Source: Neoroseomonas alkaliterrae
Lineage (GTDB): Bacteria > Pseudomonadota > Alphaproteobacteria > Acetobacterales > Acetobacteraceae
Length of the DNA: 64,000 nt
Direction of reading: 5' to 3'
Assembly: GCF_014199195.1 (NCBI RefSeq)
Contig: NZ_JACIJE010000007.1
Location: 124,001-188,000, forward strand
The notes beneath the pieces were generated by a model. That model was not told the DNA's origin, searched no databases, and saw only the letters and a list, made by a program, of their open reading frames with translations. Shown here piece after piece: positions 44,897 through 56,933 of the stretch. Position numbers and translations under genes: made by a program. Every line of letters starts with the position of its first letter. The first letter of the stretch is position 1.

Positions 44897-45286
44897 TCAG
44901 CCCGGCGGCGTGGCGACGCAGCCCGTGCCGGCGCGCGTGAAGGCGGCGACGCGGCCGCCCCGGATCTCGAAGGTGACGCGGCATTCGGGCGGCGGCGCAT
45001 AGAGCGGCACCACGGTGCCGAAGCCGATCCCCGTGCCATACCCGCCGCGCCAGCCGCCGACGCCGAAACCCACGGTCGGCACGGGCTGCGGGCTGCGGAT
45101 GCCGAGGCGCTCGTATTGCAGGAAGCGCCGGCCCTCGGCGGTGGTGAAGTCGGCCTCCGGCACGCCGAGGGCCTGCACTAGGTCGCCTTCGCTCAGGCCG
45201 ACCAGGCGTTGCATCCGGGCATCGAAGCCGGCCGTGGTGGCGCAGGCGGCGAGCGCCAGGGCGCCGAGGAGCGGAAGGACGCGCAT
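44897..45286 (-). CDS. Small lipoprotein of unknown function
   Basis: 129 residues with a lipoprotein signal (LLGALALAAC, cysteine at 15), a helical segment with a SmpA/BamE-like start (MQRLVGLSEGDLVQALGVPE) and a Gly-rich turn followed by a strand pair ending in CRVTFEIRGGRV. The BamE-like first part is a weak resemblance only. Confidence 0.65.
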   Translation of the reverse strand: MRVLPLLGALALAACATTAGFDARMQRLVGLSEGDLVQALGVPEADFTTAEGRRFLQYERLGIRSPQPVPTVGFGVGGWRGGYGTGIGFGTVVPLYAPPPECRVTFEIRGGRVAAFTRAGTGCVATPPG

Positions 45287-45319
45287 CGCCAGGATGATGG
45301 GGAGGGCAAGCGGCGGAAT

Positions 45320-46495
45320 CTAGGCGGCCTCGCCTGCCGCCCAGCCGCTCGACCAGGCCCATTGGAAATTGTGGCCGCCGAGCCAGCCGGTCACGTCCAC
45401 CGCCTCCCCGATGACGAAGAGGCCCGGCACGGCCTTCGCGGCCATGGTCTTCTGCGACAGCGCGGCGGTGTCCACGCCGCCGAGCGTGACCTCGGCCTTG
45501 GCGTAGCCCTCGGTGCCGGCGGGAAGGAGTCGCCAGCCGCCGAGCAGCGCGCCGAGCGCCCGAAGCGGCGCGTCGCCGGTCTCGCCGAGCATGCGCGGCG
45601 GCAGATGCCGCGCGGCGAGCGCCTGGGCGAGGCGCTGCGGCAGCATCTCCGCCAGAACGCCGCGCGCCTCGGCCCTGGGTCGCGCGCGCTTGGCCTCGAG
45701 CAGTGCCGCGGCCGGATCGCGGCCGGGGGCGAGGTCGAGGGTGATCGCCTCGCCCTCCCGCCAGTAGGAGGAGACCTGCAGGATCGCCGGGCCAGACAGG
45801 CCGCGATGGGTGAAGAGCATCGCCTCGGGGAAGGCGGCGCGGCCGCAGCGCGCGACGACGGGCAGCGCGACGCCGGCGAGCGGGCGCATGACGTCGAGAT
45901 CCTCGCCCGCGAAGGTGAGCGGCACGAGGGCCGGGCGCGGCGTCACCACCGGCAGGCCGAAGCGGCGCGCGACCTCATGCGCGAAGCCGGTCGCGCCCAT
46001 CTTGGGGATGGAGAGGCCGCCGGTGGCCAGCACCAGGCTCTCCGCCGTGAAGGCGCCGTGGTCGGTGGCGATGGCGAAACGGTCGGCCCGCGTGATCGCC
46101 GTGACGCGGTGGGCGAGGCGCAGATCCACGCCGGCAGCCTCGCATTCCGCGAGCAGCATCCGCACGATCTGCCGTGCCGGCCCGTCGCAGAACAGCTGCC
46201 CGAGGGTCTTCTCGTGGAAGGCGATGCGATGCCGGCGCACCAGCGCGATGAAGTCGTGCTGCGTGTAGCGCGCCAGCGCCGAGCGCGCGAAATGCGGGTT
46301 GGCCGAGAGGAAGCGTTCGGGCACGCAGCCGAGATTGGTGAAGTTGCAGCGCCCGCCGCCGGAGATCAGGATCTTCCGGCCCGGCTCCTCCCCGTGCTCC
46401 AGCAGCAGCACGCGCCGTCCGCGTTGGCCCGCGCGCATGGCTGCGAACATCCCGGCCGCGCCGGCGCCGATGACGACGACATCGAAATGCGTCAC
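45320..46495 (-). CDS. HI0933-family NAD(P)/FAD-dependent oxidoreductase
   Basis: 391 residues of the HI0933/YhiN flavoprotein family: FAD-binding GAGAAGMFAAMRAGQRGRRV, the family signature GRKILISGGGRCNFTN, ATGGLSIPKMGATG, and the C-terminal VIGEAVDVTGWLGGHNFQWA. Starts at GTG 46495, sharing GTGA with the upstream gene's stop; the much longer open frame is not used. Confidence 0.9.
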   Translation of the reverse strand: MTHFDVVVIGAGAAGMFAAMRAGQRGRRVLLLEHGEEPGRKILISGGGRCNFTNLGCVPERFLSANPHFARSALARYTQHDFIALVRRHRIAFHEKTLGQLFCDGPARQIVRMLLAECEAAGVDLRLAHRVTAITRADRFAIATDHGAFTAESLVLATGGLSIPKMGATGFAHEVARRFGLPVVTPRPALVPLTFAGEDLDVMRPLAGVALPVVARCGRAAFPEAMLFTHRGLSGPAILQVSSYWREGEAITLDLAPGRDPAAALLEAKRARPRAEARGVLAEMLPQRLAQALAARHLPPRMLGETGDAPLRALGALLGGWRLLPAGTEGYAKAEVTLGGVDTAALSQKTMAAKAVPGLFVIGEAVDVTGWLGGHNFQWAWSSGWAAGEAA

Positions 46496-48138
46496 GCCGC
46501 CGCGGCGTCCTGGCCGGCCATGGCGCGGCCCACCGCCTCGGCGATGCGGATGCCGTCCACCGCCGCCGAGTAGATGCCCCCGGCATAGCCCGCGCCTTCG
46601 CCGGCGGGATAGAGCCCGGCGGTGTTGACCGATTGCAGGTCCGCCCCGCGCCGGATGCGGATGGGCGAGGAGGTGCGCGTCTCCACCCCCGTCATCACCG
46701 CATCGGCCATGTCGAAGCCGGGGATCTGGCGGCCGAAGGCGGGCAGCGCCTCGCGGATCGCGGCCACGGCGAAATCCGGCAGGCAGAGCGAGAGGTCGGC
46801 GGGCGTCACGCCCGGCTTGTAGGAGGGGATGACCGAACCGAGCGCCGTCGAGGGCCGCCCGGCGAGGAAATCCTCCACCCGTTGCGCGGGCGCGCGGTAG
46901 CCGCCGCCGCCCGCGGCATAGGCGCGTTCCTCCCAGTGCCGCTGGAAGGCGATGCCGGCGAGCGGATGGCCGGGATAGTCCTGCTCCGGCGTGATGCCGA
47001 CGACGATGCCGGCATTGGCGTTCCGCTCGGCGCGCGAATACTGGCTCATGCCGTTGGTGACCACGCGGCCTTCCTCGCTCGTCGCGGCCACGACCGTGCC
47101 GCCGGGGCACATGCAGAAGGAATACACCGAGCGCCCGTTGCCGCAGTGATGCACGAGCTTGTAGTCCGCCGCGCCGAGGATCCTGTTCCCCGCGAAATCC
47201 CCGAAGCGGGCGCGGTCGATCAGGGATTGCGGGTGCTCGATGCGCACGCCGATGGAGAACGGCTTCGCCTCGATGAAGACGCCGCGGTCATGCAGCACCT
47301 GGAAGGTGTCGCGCGCAGAATGCCCGATGGCGAGGACTACATGATCGGTCTCGATCGTCTCGCCGGCCTCGGTGACGACGCCGCGGATGCGGCGCGCGCC
47401 GTCGCGGCCCACGGCGATGGCGAAATCCACCACCTTGGTGCGGAAGCGGTATTCGCCGCCGAGGGATTCGATCTTGGCGCGCAGGGATTCCACCATCGTC
47501 ACCAGGCGGAAGGTGCCGATATGCGGCTTGGCGACGGTGAGGATCTCCTCCGGCGCGCCGGCGGTGACGAACTCGGTCAGCACCTTGCGGCTGACGGCCT
47601 CGGGCGCCTTGATGCCGGAATAGAGCTTGCCGTCGGAGAAGGTGCCCGCGCCGCCCTCGCCGAACTGCACGTTGCTCTCGGGCGTGAGGACGGAGCGGCG
47701 CCACAGCGCCCAGGTGTCCTTGGTGCGTTCGCGCACCACCTTGCCGCGGTCGAGAATGAGCGGGCGGAAGCCCATCTCGGCGAGGATCAGCGCCGCCATC
47801 AGGCCGCAGGGGCCGGTGCCGATGACCACCGGGCGCTTCCAGCCCGATGCGGGCGCACGCGCGACATGGCGGTAGGTGGCATCCGGCGTCGGCGACAGGT
47901 TGCGCGCCAGCGTCCGGTCGCGCGCGGCGCGCCGCAGCAGGGCCGCCTCGTCCGCCACCTCGATGTCCACCGAATAGACGAGGTGGATGTCGGACTTCTT
48001 GCGCGCATCCCAGGCGCGGCGCGCCACCTGCGCCCGGCGCAGCGCGTCGCCCCGCAGGCCGAGCCGTTGGCGCACGGCGGCCTCGATCGCCCCTTCGCCG
48101 TGGTCGAGCGGCAGTTTCAGTTCGGTCAGGCGCAGCAT
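46492..48138 (-). CDS. COG2509-type FAD-dependent dehydrogenase
   Basis: 548 residues: an N-terminal FDX-like region (RLGLRGDALRRAQVARRAWD, then KSDIHLVYSVDIEV), an FAD/NAD domain beginning VIGTGPCGLMAALILAEMG (about 106-124), SNVQFGEGGAGTFSDGKLYS, and a C-terminal GEGAGYAGGIYSAAVDG. This is the uncharacterised flavoprotein family of COG2509. Ribosome spacing is coupled to the next flavoprotein; both may act on a common substrate. Confidence 0.88.
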   Translation of the reverse strand: MLRLTELKLPLDHGEGAIEAAVRQRLGLRGDALRRAQVARRAWDARKKSDIHLVYSVDIEVADEAALLRRAARDRTLARNLSPTPDATYRHVARAPASGWKRPVVIGTGPCGLMAALILAEMGFRPLILDRGKVVRERTKDTWALWRRSVLTPESNVQFGEGGAGTFSDGKLYSGIKAPEAVSRKVLTEFVTAGAPEEILTVAKPHIGTFRLVTMVESLRAKIESLGGEYRFRTKVVDFAIAVGRDGARRIRGVVTEAGETIETDHVVLAIGHSARDTFQVLHDRGVFIEAKPFSIGVRIEHPQSLIDRARFGDFAGNRILGAADYKLVHHCGNGRSVYSFCMCPGGTVVAATSEEGRVVTNGMSQYSRAERNANAGIVVGITPEQDYPGHPLAGIAFQRHWEERAYAAGGGGYRAPAQRVEDFLAGRPSTALGSVIPSYKPGVTPADLSLCLPDFAVAAIREALPAFGRQIPGFDMADAVMTGVETRTSSPIRIRRGADLQSVNTAGLYPAGEGAGYAGGIYSAAVDGIRIAEAVGRAMAGQDAAAA

Positions 48139-48166
48139 GGGCGCGCCTATAGCACGGCCGCGGCGC

Positions 48167-48882
<716 letters not shown>

Positions 48883-48886
<4 letters not shown>

Positions 48887-49680
48887 TCCGCCTCCTCCCC
48901 TTCGCCGAGATAGGCGGCGATCACCTTGGGGTCGGCGCGCACCTCCGCGGGCGTGCCGTCGGCGATCTTGCGGCCGTGGTCGAGCACCACCACGCGGTCC
49001 GAAATGCCCATCACCACGCCCATGTCGTGCTCGATGAGCAGGATCGAACAGCCGCCATCCCGTATGCGCCGCAACAATGCGGCGAGGTCGGCGGACTCGC
49101 GGGGATTGAGGCCCGCGGCCGGCTCGTCGAGGCAGAGCAGCACCGGGTCCGTGCACATCGCGCGCGCGATCTCGAGCCGCCGCTGCTGGCCGTAGGGCAG
49201 GGCGCCGGCGGGGTCGTCGGCGCGCTCCGTCAGGCCCGTCAGGTCGAGCCAATGCGCCGCCTTCTCGATCGCGGCGCGCTCGGCGCGGCGGTATCCGGGC
49301 AGGCCGAGCAGCCCGCCCACGCCGAAGCCGGTCGCGGCCATCAGCGTGTTGTGCTGCGCGACGAGCAGGTTCTCGAGCGCCGTCATGCCCGGGAACAGAC
49401 GGATGTTCTGGAAGGTGCGCGCGATACCGGCGCGCGCGATGCGATGGCCGGGCAGGCGCTGCAGTTCCACCGCCGCGCCGTCGCGGAACAGCCGCAGCGC
49501 GCCTTCCGTCGGGCGGTAGAAGCCGGTGATGCAGTTGAACATCGTCGTCTTGCCCGCGCCGTTCGGGCCGATGATTGCGGTGATGTCCCCCCGCATGGCG
49601 GTGAAGGAGACGGCGTCCACCGCCACCAGGCCGCCGAAGCGCATGGTCAGGCCATCGGCCTCCAGGATGGGCTGCGCCAT
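48883..49680 (-). CDS. livG: Branched-chain amino acid ABC transporter ATPase LivG
   Basis: 265 residues: Walker A GPNGAGKTTMFNCITGFYRP, LivG-specific GIARTFQNIRLF, signature LPYGQQRRLEIARAM and Walker B LLCLDEPAAGLNP. It follows livM after only 4 bases and overlaps livF. Confidence 0.95.
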
Positions 49681-49684
49681 GGGC

Positions 49685-51003
49685 CTAGCCGCGGCCCTGC
49701 CCGACATGCTCGGCCCCGATCGCGCGCCGCGTGCCGAGGGCGACTGTGGGCGTGCGGCTGCCGACCAGCCCCCTCGGGCGCACCACCATGATCAGCACCA
49801 TCACGCCGCCGAAGACGAGCATGCGGTATTCGTCGAGGTCGCGGAACACCTCGAAGCCGCCGATCATCACCATGGCCGCGATGGCGATGCCGATCTGGCT
49901 GCCCATGCCCCCCAATACGACGATGGCGAGGATGATCGCGCTCTCGATGAAGGTGAAGGATTCGGGGCTGATGAAGCCCTGGCGCGTGGCGAAGAAGGCG
50001 CCGGCGAAGCCGCCGAACATCGCCCCGATGGCGAAGGCGGTCAGCTTGGTGTTGCGGATGTTGATGCCGAGCGAGCGGCAGGCGATCTCGTCCTCGCGCA
50101 TCGCTTCCCAGGCGCGGCCGAGCGGCTGGCGCCGCATGCGGATGCTGACCCAGTTCGTCAGCAGCGCGAGCGCGAGGATCAGGTAGTAGAGGAAGATCAC
50201 CCGATGCACCGGCGAGGGCTCGATGCCGAAGAAACCCGCGAAGGTGCCGGGCTCGCCCGACATCGAGAAGGGCAGGCCGAAGAAGGTGGGGCGCGGGATG
50301 CCGGTGATGCCGTTCGGCCCGCCGGTCAGGCTGACCCAGTTGATCAGCACGACGCGGATGATCTCCCCGAAGGCGAGCGTCACGATGGCGAGGTAGTCCC
50401 CGCGCAGCCGCAGCACCGGGAAGCCGAGCAGGATGCCCCAGAAGGCCGCCATGATCCCCGCGAGCGGCAGGCAGATCCAGAAGGACAGGCCGAAGGTGGT
50501 GGCGAGCAGCGCGTAGGAATAGGCGCCGACCGCGTAGAAGGCGACGTAGCCGAGGTCGAGCAGCCCCGCGAGCCCGACCACGATGTTCAGCCCCCAGCCG
50601 AGCATCACGTAGGTGAGGACCAGGATGCCGAGGTCGAGCTCGTAGCGACCGGTGCCGGGGATGAAGGGCAGCGCCACGGCAAGGCCGAGCAGCAGCGGCG
50701 CGACGAAGGTGCCGGCGCGGCGCAGCGCCTCTGCCCGCGCGGCGGATGCGGGCCGCCGTTCCCCGCGCAGTCCGCGCCAGGTGACGAGGCCGAGGCGGCC
50801 GAAGAAGGCGAGCACCACCAGGATCGCCACATCGTCCCAGCGCTGGCGCACGAACAGCGCGCCATCGGCGCCGACATCGGTGCGCAGCCCGACGATCGGG
50901 ATGAACAGGCCGGCGGCGACGAGGGCCGTGATGGCCGCATCCTTCATCGCCGCGGCGGCGACCGCGGGGCGGTTCGCCATGGTGATGGCGGCGACCTCGC
51001 CGC

Positions 51004-51007
<4 letters not shown>
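49685..51007 (-). CDS. livM: Branched-chain amino acid ABC transporter permease LivM
   Basis: 440 residues with about ten hydrophobic helices. Conserved segments: LNIVVGLAGLLDLGYVAFYA, LRLRGDYLAIVTLAFGEIIR and GRAWEAMREDEIACRSLGIN. An N-terminal extension of about 100 residues contains an extra helix pair, as in the longer LivM proteins. The start overlaps the livH stop by 4 bases. Confidence 0.93.
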
Positions 51008-51918
<911 letters not shown>

Positions 51919-52043
51919 GCAACGCCCCCCTGTCCCGCGGCCCTTGATGGCCCGCCCCGTTCAGGGACGCTACGGCAGGCCCGGCGCGGCCGGAAGCGGA
52001 ATCGCCGCGCTCGTCAGAAGCGAAAAGAGAGGCGGGGAGAGGA

Positions 52044-52119
52044 TGGTGCCCAGGGCCGGAATCGAACCAGCGACACTGCGATTTTCAGTCGCATGCTCTA
52101 CCAACTGAGCTACCTGGGC
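52044..52119 (-). tRNA. tRNA-Phe (anticodon GAA)
   Basis: A 76-nt cloverleaf with encoded CCA. Acceptor GCCCAGG/CCTGGGC, D arm GTAGCTCAGTTGGTAGAGC, anticodon stem TGCGA/TCGCA enclosing loop CTGAAAA with anticodon GAA, T arm GGTTCGATTCC. It lies 71 bases downstream of yacG on the same strand. Confidence 0.97.
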
Positions 52120-52190
52120 CCATGCGGTTCCCGTGGGAACCCGGAGAGGGGGCGGGAGATAGCGGAGCGCGCGCGGCCTGTCCAGCCGCC

Positions 52191-52379
52191 TCAGCCGCGG
52201 TCCTCGTCCTCCTCCGCCTTCTCCTCCTCCGTGGCCGGGATCGCGTAGGCGCCGCTCAGCCAGCGCCCGAGATCCACCTGCGCGCAGCGCGGCGAACAGA
52301 AGGGGCGCGCCTCCGCGCTCGCGCGCCGGCCGCAGACCGGGCAGCGGGGCAGGGGGCGGGGCTTCGGCTCAGTCGCCAT
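52191..52379 (-). CDS. yacG: DNA gyrase inhibitor YacG
   Basis: A 62-residue zinc protein with the four-cysteine YacG pattern CPVCG and [20 protein letters not shown]. YacG binds GyrB and inhibits gyrase. ATG 52379 is chosen over an upstream in-frame start; the gene overlaps the 3' end of rng by 11 bases. An acidic tail ([12 protein letters not shown]) closes the protein. Confidence 0.93.
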   Translation of the reverse strand: MATEPKPRPLPRCPVCGRRASAEARPFCSPRCAQVDLGRWLSGAYAIPATEEEKAEEDEDRG

Positions 52380-53553
52380 GCGGCGCATCCTCGATGACGG
52401 GCAGGGACAGCGCCGGGTCCGGCACCAGCGCGAGCCTGGTGCCCGCCAGGTCCGCGAAGGCGGCGAGCGCGCCGGATGCGCCTTCCAGCGCGGCTATGAC
52501 GGCAGGCGCCGCGCGCAGCGCGAGGCGCCGCCCGGGCCGCGCCGCCGCCTCCCGCGCCGCGCGGCGCAGCGCGGCGAGCCCGCGCGTCAGTGGCGATGGC
52601 GGCCAGCCCAGCACCTCGTGCAGCGGCGGGTGGATGCGCTCGCGCACGATCTCCGCGAGGCCCAGATGCGTGAAGCCGAGCAGCCGCGCATGGCGGTCGG
52701 GCGCGAGCGCCGCGCGCAGCGGTTCCTCGAGCCGCGCGCGCCGCCGCGCTGACAGCCCCGCGAAGTCCACGAGGATCGCGCCGGCGAGGTTGCGCAGGCG
52801 GATCTGGCGCGCGATTTCCCTCAGCGCCGCGCGGTTCAGCGCCGCGAGGGCATCGGCGCCGCGCGCGCCGGCCGCCGCGCCGGCATCCATGTCGATCGCC
52901 GTCAGCGCCGGGGTCGGATGGATGAGGAGCCGCCCGCCGCCTTCGAGCGGCACCTCCGCCCCGGCGAGGATGTCGAACTCCGCCTCCAGCGCGTCGTCGA
53001 AGGCCGGATGCGGCAGCAGCCGCAGCCGTTCGCCGAGCGCGGGCCGCAGCCGCGCGGCGCGCGCCGCGCTGTCGGTCAGCACCGGCGCCTGGGGGTGCCG
53101 CGCGGCGAGCCGCTCCGCCGCCCCGGACCCGCGGGCGACCAGCAGCGGCGCGCCCGGCGGGGCGGCGGCGACGCGCGCGGCCTCGCCCTCTGTCAGCCTC
53201 GCGCTGACGCGCGGCCCCTTGCCGCCCTGCGCGGCGCGGATGACGCGCAGCGGCAGGATCATGCCCTCGTTCAGCGCCGCGGCGATGGGGCGGCGGTCCG
53301 CGCTCGCCTCGCCTTCCGGCAGGAAGCCGGTCTGCCCGCCGGCGAGCGCGACGAAGGCCCCGGCCATGGCGGGCGCGAGGGCGATGATGCGGCCGCGATG
53401 GAGGTCGCCCACGCCGTTGGGCTGCGCCTCGCGCTCGACCCAGGCCTCGGTCAGCACGCCGTCCTCGAGCAGCGCGGTGCGGACCTCGCCGGGCGATTCG
53501 CTGACGAGGATGCGCGCGCCGCGCCCCGCGGCAGGGCTCAGGGGCGCAGCCAT
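52369..53553 (-). CDS. rng: Ribonuclease E/G-family protein
   Basis: 394 residues, the short alphaproteobacterial form of RNase G. Visible parts: N-terminal [21 protein letters not shown]1 segment [20 protein letters not shown], the catalytic metal aspartates in TAIDMDAG (about 243-250) and [11 protein letters not shown], and [19 protein letters not shown]. The Zn-link cysteines of RNase E are absent, so tetramerisation may differ. Overlaps maf by 16 bases. Confidence 0.88.
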   Translation of the reverse strand: MAAPLSPAAGRGARILVSESPGEVRTALLEDGVLTEAWVEREAQPNGVGDLHRGRIIALAPAMAGAFVALAGGQTGFLPEGEASADRRPIAAALNEGMILPLRVIRAAQGGKGPRVSARLTEGEAARVAAAPPGAPLLVARGSGAAERLAARHPQAPVLTDSAARAARLRPALGERLRLLPHPAFDDALEAEFDILAGAEVPLEGGGRLLIHPTPALTAIDMDAGAAAGARGADALAALNRAALREIARQIRLRNLAGAILVDFAGLSARRRARLEEPLRAALAPDRHARLLGFTHLGLAEIVRERIHPPLHEVLGWPPSPLTRGLAALRRAAREAAARPGRRLALRAAPAVIAALEGASGALAAFADLAGTRLALVPDPALSLPVIEDAPHGD

Positions 53554-54125
53554 CCGACGCCGCGCAGGAGCTGCGCCGTCTCGAAGAGCGGCAGGCCCAC
53601 CACGTTGGAATGGCTGCCCGAGAGGAAGCGGATGAAGGCTTCCGCGCGCCCCTGGATGGCATAGCCGCCGGCCTTGCCGTGCCATTCGCCGCAAGCGAGG
53701 TAGTGCGCGATCTGCTGCTCCGTCAGGCGCTGGAAGGTGACGGCGCTCTCGACGATGCGCCGGAGGCGCCGCCCGTCCGGCATGGCGAGCACCACAGCCG
53801 TCACCACGCGGTGCCGCCGGCCCGAGAGCAAGGCGAGGCAGTCGCGCGCCTGCTGCTCGGTCTCCGCCTTGGGCAGGATGCGGCGGCCGACGCCGACCAC
53901 CGTGTCGGCGGCGAGCACCAGCGCGGCGGGGGCCTGCCCGGCCGCCGCCTCGGCCTTGGCCAGCGCGAGGCGCGCAGCATGCGGGCGCGGGATCTCGCCC
54001 TTGAAGGGCGTCTCGTCGATCGCGGTGGCGATGGTCCGGTCGGGGACGATGCCGAGGCGGGCCAGGAGGTCGAGGCGCCGCGGGCTGGCGCTCGCCAGCA
54101 CCAGCGGCGGGCGCGTGTCGGGCAC
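53538..54125 (-). CDS. maf: Maf-family nucleoside triphosphate pyrophosphatase
   Basis: 195 residues with the Maf signature LASASPRRLDLLARLG (10-25) and ADTVVGVGRRILPKAE. Maf proteins hydrolyse modified or canonical nucleotides (dTTP, UTP or m7GTP). It lies 8 bases downstream of infA and overlaps rng, which is the usual alphaproteobacterial order. Confidence 0.94.
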   Translation of the reverse strand: MPDTRPPLVLASASPRRLDLLARLGIVPDRTIATAIDETPFKGEIPRPHAARLALAKAEAAAGQAPAALVLAADTVVGVGRRILPKAETEQQARDCLALLSGRRHRVVTAVVLAMPDGRRLRRIVESAVTFQRLTEQQIAHYLACGEWHGKAGGYAIQGRAEAFIRFLSGSHSNVVGLPLFETAQLLRGVGWLRP

Positions 54126-54133
54126 CGGGGGCG

Positions 54134-54352
54134 TTACTTGAAGCGGAAGGTGATGCGGCCCTTGGTCAGGTCGTAGGGCGTCATCTCGACATTCACCCGG
54201 TCCCCGGCGAGCACGCGGATGCGGTTCTTGCGCATCTTCCCCGAAGTGTGCGCGAGGACCATGTGGTCGTTGTCCAGCTTCACGCGGAACATGGCGTTGG
54301 GGAGGAGTTCAACGACCTGGCCGCTGAACTCGATCATGTCTTCCTTCGACAT
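54134..54352 (-). CDS. infA: Translation initiation factor IF-1
   Basis: 72 residues, exact family length: [20 protein letters not shown], then [19 protein letters not shown] and [17 protein letters not shown]-1 assists initiation complex formation on the 30S subunit. Confidence 0.98.
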   Translation of the reverse strand: MSKEDMIEFSGQVVELLPNAMFRVKLDNDHMVLAHTSGKMRKNRIRVLAGDRVNVEMTPYDLTKGRITFRFK

Positions 54353-54459
54353 CGGGCCTCGAATCTGGAGGGGCGAGCCGGGCGGGGCGCGCCGCGCATG
54401 CATGTGAAATCGGCGGGAAAATGGTCCCCGGGGGGCTGCGGGTCAAGCGCGGCGTGGGC

Positions 54460-55752
54460 TCAGCCGCCGAGGCGCAGGGCCACGCTGCGCGCATGGGCGG
54501 TCAGGCCCTCCGCCTCGCCCAGCGCCACCGCCGCCGGTCCGATGGCGGCGAGCGCGGCGGCATCCGCCTCCACCCAGGTGGTGCGCTTGAGGAAATCGAA
54601 GACCGACAGGCCGGAGGCGAAGCGCGCCGTGCGCCCGGTCGGCAGCACATGGTTCGGCCCCGCCACGTAGTCGCCCACCGCCTCGGGGCAGAAGCGGCCG
54701 AGGAAGGCCGCCCCGGCATGGCGGATCCGCGCGAGAAGCCCGCGCGGCTCCTCGACCATCAGTTGCAGATGCTCGGGTGCCAGGCGGTTGGTGAGCGCCG
54801 CGGCTTCCGCGAGGTCCCGCACCAGGATGACGGCGCCGTGGCGGCGCCAGGATTCGCCCGCGATGGCCGCGCGCGGCAGGGACCGCAACTCCGCCTCCAC
54901 CGCGCGGGCCACCGCATCCGCCAGCGCGGCATCGGGTGTGATCAGGATGGATTGCGCGCTCTCGTCGTGCTCGGCCTGGGCCAGCAGGTCCACCGCGACG
55001 TGGCGCGGGTCGTTCGCCGCATCGGCGATGACCACGACTTCCGACGGCCCCGCGATGGAATCGATGCCTACGCGGCCGAAGACCTGGCGCTTGGCCTCCG
55101 CGACATAGGCATTGCCGGGCCCGACGATGCGGTCCACCGGCGCGATCGCCGCCGTGCCCCAGGCCAGCGCCGCGATCGCCTGCGCGCCGCCGATGCGGAA
55201 GATCTCGGTCACACCCGCGCGCTTCGCCGCGGCGAGCACGAGCGGATCGAGCGCCCCCTCGGGCGCGGGCACGCACATCGCGATGCGCGGCACGCCGGCC
55301 GCGCGCGCAGGGATCGCGTTCATCAGCACCGAGGAGGGGTAGGCCGCCTTGCCGCCCGGCACATAAAGTCCGACCGCATCGAGCGCGCCCCAGCGCATGC
55401 CGAGCGTCAGCCCCGCCTCGTCGCGCAGCTCGAGGTCGCGGGGCAGTTGCGCGCGGTGGAAGGCCTCGATGCGCCCGGCGGCGAGGTTCAGCGCGGCGCG
55501 CAGACCGGGCGCGATGGCGGCGTCGGCGGCCTCGATCTCGGCCTCGGTCACGCGCAGGGCCGCGACATCGGCGGGCGCCCAGCGGTCGAAGCGGGCGGTG
55601 AGGTCGAGCAGCGCCGCATCGCCGCGCGCGCGCACCTCGGCGATGATGGCGGCCACGGCGGCGTCCACGCGCGCGGTGGTCTCGCGCGCCTCCTCGAGCA
55701 GGGCGGCGAAGGCGGCTTCGAAGCCGGGCTCGGCGGTGCTGAGGCGCTTCAT
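54460..55752 (-). CDS. hisD: Histidinol dehydrogenase
   Basis: HisD catalyses the last two steps of histidine synthesis, oxidising L-histidinol. The 430-residue protein has VGLYVPGGKAAYPSSVLMNA, IDSIAGPSEVVVIADAANDP, AEHDESAQSIL (zinc and catalytic region) and RLAPEHLQLM with the catalytic Glu-His pair. It is separated from hisG by an opposite-strand gene. Confidence 0.97.
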   Translation of the reverse strand: MKRLSTAEPGFEAAFAALLEEARETTARVDAAVAAIIAEVRARGDAALLDLTARFDRWAPADVAALRVTEAEIEAADAAIAPGLRAALNLAAGRIEAFHRAQLPRDLELRDEAGLTLGMRWGALDAVGLYVPGGKAAYPSSVLMNAIPARAAGVPRIAMCVPAPEGALDPLVLAAAKRAGVTEIFRIGGAQAIAALAWGTAAIAPVDRIVGPGNAYVAEAKRQVFGRVGIDSIAGPSEVVVIADAANDPRHVAVDLLAQAEHDESAQSILITPDAALADAVARAVEAELRSLPRAAIAGESWRRHGAVILVRDLAEAAALTNRLAPEHLQLMVEEPRGLLARIRHAGAAFLGRFCPEAVGDYVAGPNHVLPTGRTARFASGLSVFDFLKRTTWVEADAAALAAIGPAAVALGEAEGLTAHARSVALRLGG

Positions 55753-56047
55753 GTGCGGGGATCGGGCCGGGACATGCGCCCCCCTACCGCCCAACCCGCC
55801 GCGCCGGCAAGCGGGGGTGGACGAAGGCGCCGGGTGCTGCGGGACGCGGCGCGATGATCGCGCCTCGCGTCACCCACCCGGAACGCATGCCGTGTGGAGG
55901 CGATGGCGGTCGCCGCGCTCCGGCCCCTCGAGGCGGGGATGGCATTGCGGGTCTTGGCGGCGGCGCGAAGCCGGGTGAAACCTGCGCGACCGCCTCCTCG
56001 CGAACGCGCGCAGCGGGCGCGACCAACCCACCGGAAGGATCCTCCGC

Positions 56048-56911
56048 ATGACCCCGCCCGAGAGAATGCGTGCCCTGCTGGCCAGGCCCGGCTTCGTCGC
56101 CATGCCGGCGATCTGGGACGGCCTGAGCGCGAAGATGACGCGCGCGGCCGGATTCGAGACCGCCTTCCTCTCCGGCTCCTGCGTCGCCGCGAGCCGCCTC
56201 GGCGGGCCGGACCTCGACCTGATCTCCTTCGCCGAGATGCTGAACAGCCTCGAGATGGCGCGCGGGGCCGCGCCGGACCTGCTGATCCTCGCCGACGGGG
56301 ACCACGGCTACGGCAATGCGATGAACGTGCAACGCACCGTGCGCGCCTATGGCCGCGCCGGGGCCGCCGCCGTGCTGATCGAGGACAAGATCACCCCGCG
56401 CGCCCTCACCGCCGCCGGCAAGCCGAGCCTGCCGCGCGAGGAGATGCGCATGAAAATCCGCGCCGCCGTCGAGGCCGCGAAGGACAGCGGCATCCTGGTC
56501 ATGGCGCGCACCGACTGCCGCCCCACCGCCGGCATCGAGGAGGCGCTGGCGCGCATCGAGATGTATGTCGAGGAAGGGGCCGACATCCTCTTCCTCGACA
56601 GCCCGAAGGACGAGGAGGAGATCCGCCGCGCCGTCGCCGCCTCGAAGGGCAGGCCGCATTTCGCCGTGCTTTCCCCCGGGGCCGACCGCGAGACGCCGAC
56701 GCAGGCGCGCGCGGCCGAGCTCGGGCTCAAGATCGGCACCTTCCCGACCGGCCTGCTCTCGCCCGCGATGGCGGGGATGAAGGCGGGCCTCGCCGCGATC
56801 GCCGCGGGCGGCTCGGCGGCCGAGGCTGCGTTGCCGCCGGCGGAGTTCCGCCGGATCCTCGGCTATGCGGACTACGAGGCGGCCGCGAAGCCCTTCGTCC
56901 TGCCCACCTGA
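56048..56911 (+). CDS. Isocitrate lyase/PEP mutase superfamily enzyme
   Basis: 287 residues with the superfamily barrel: MPAIWDGLSAKMTRAAGFET, FLSGSCVAASRLGGPDLD, DGDHGYGNAMNVQRTVRAYG (metal site), EDKITPRALTAAGK, and ARTDCRPTAGIEEALARIEM. The usual KKCGH catalytic loop of isocitrate/methylisocitrate lyases is missing, so an oxaloacetate-decarboxylase- or carboxyvinyl-phosphonate-like reaction is more likely. It reads opposite to the surrounding hisG, hisD and murA genes and looks inserted. Confidence 0.85.
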   Translation: MTPPERMRALLARPGFVAMPAIWDGLSAKMTRAAGFETAFLSGSCVAASRLGGPDLDLISFAEMLNSLEMARGAAPDLLILADGDHGYGNAMNVQRTVRAYGRAGAAAVLIEDKITPRALTAAGKPSLPREEMRMKIRAAVEAAKDSGILVMARTDCRPTAGIEEALARIEMYVEEGADILFLDSPKDEEEIRRAVAASKGRPHFAVLSPGADRETPTQARAAELGLKIGTFPTGLLSPAMAGMKAGLAAIAAGGSAAEAALPPAEFRRILGYADYEAAAKPFVLPT

Positions 56912-56933
56912 GCGGGGCGGCGCCGCGCCCTGC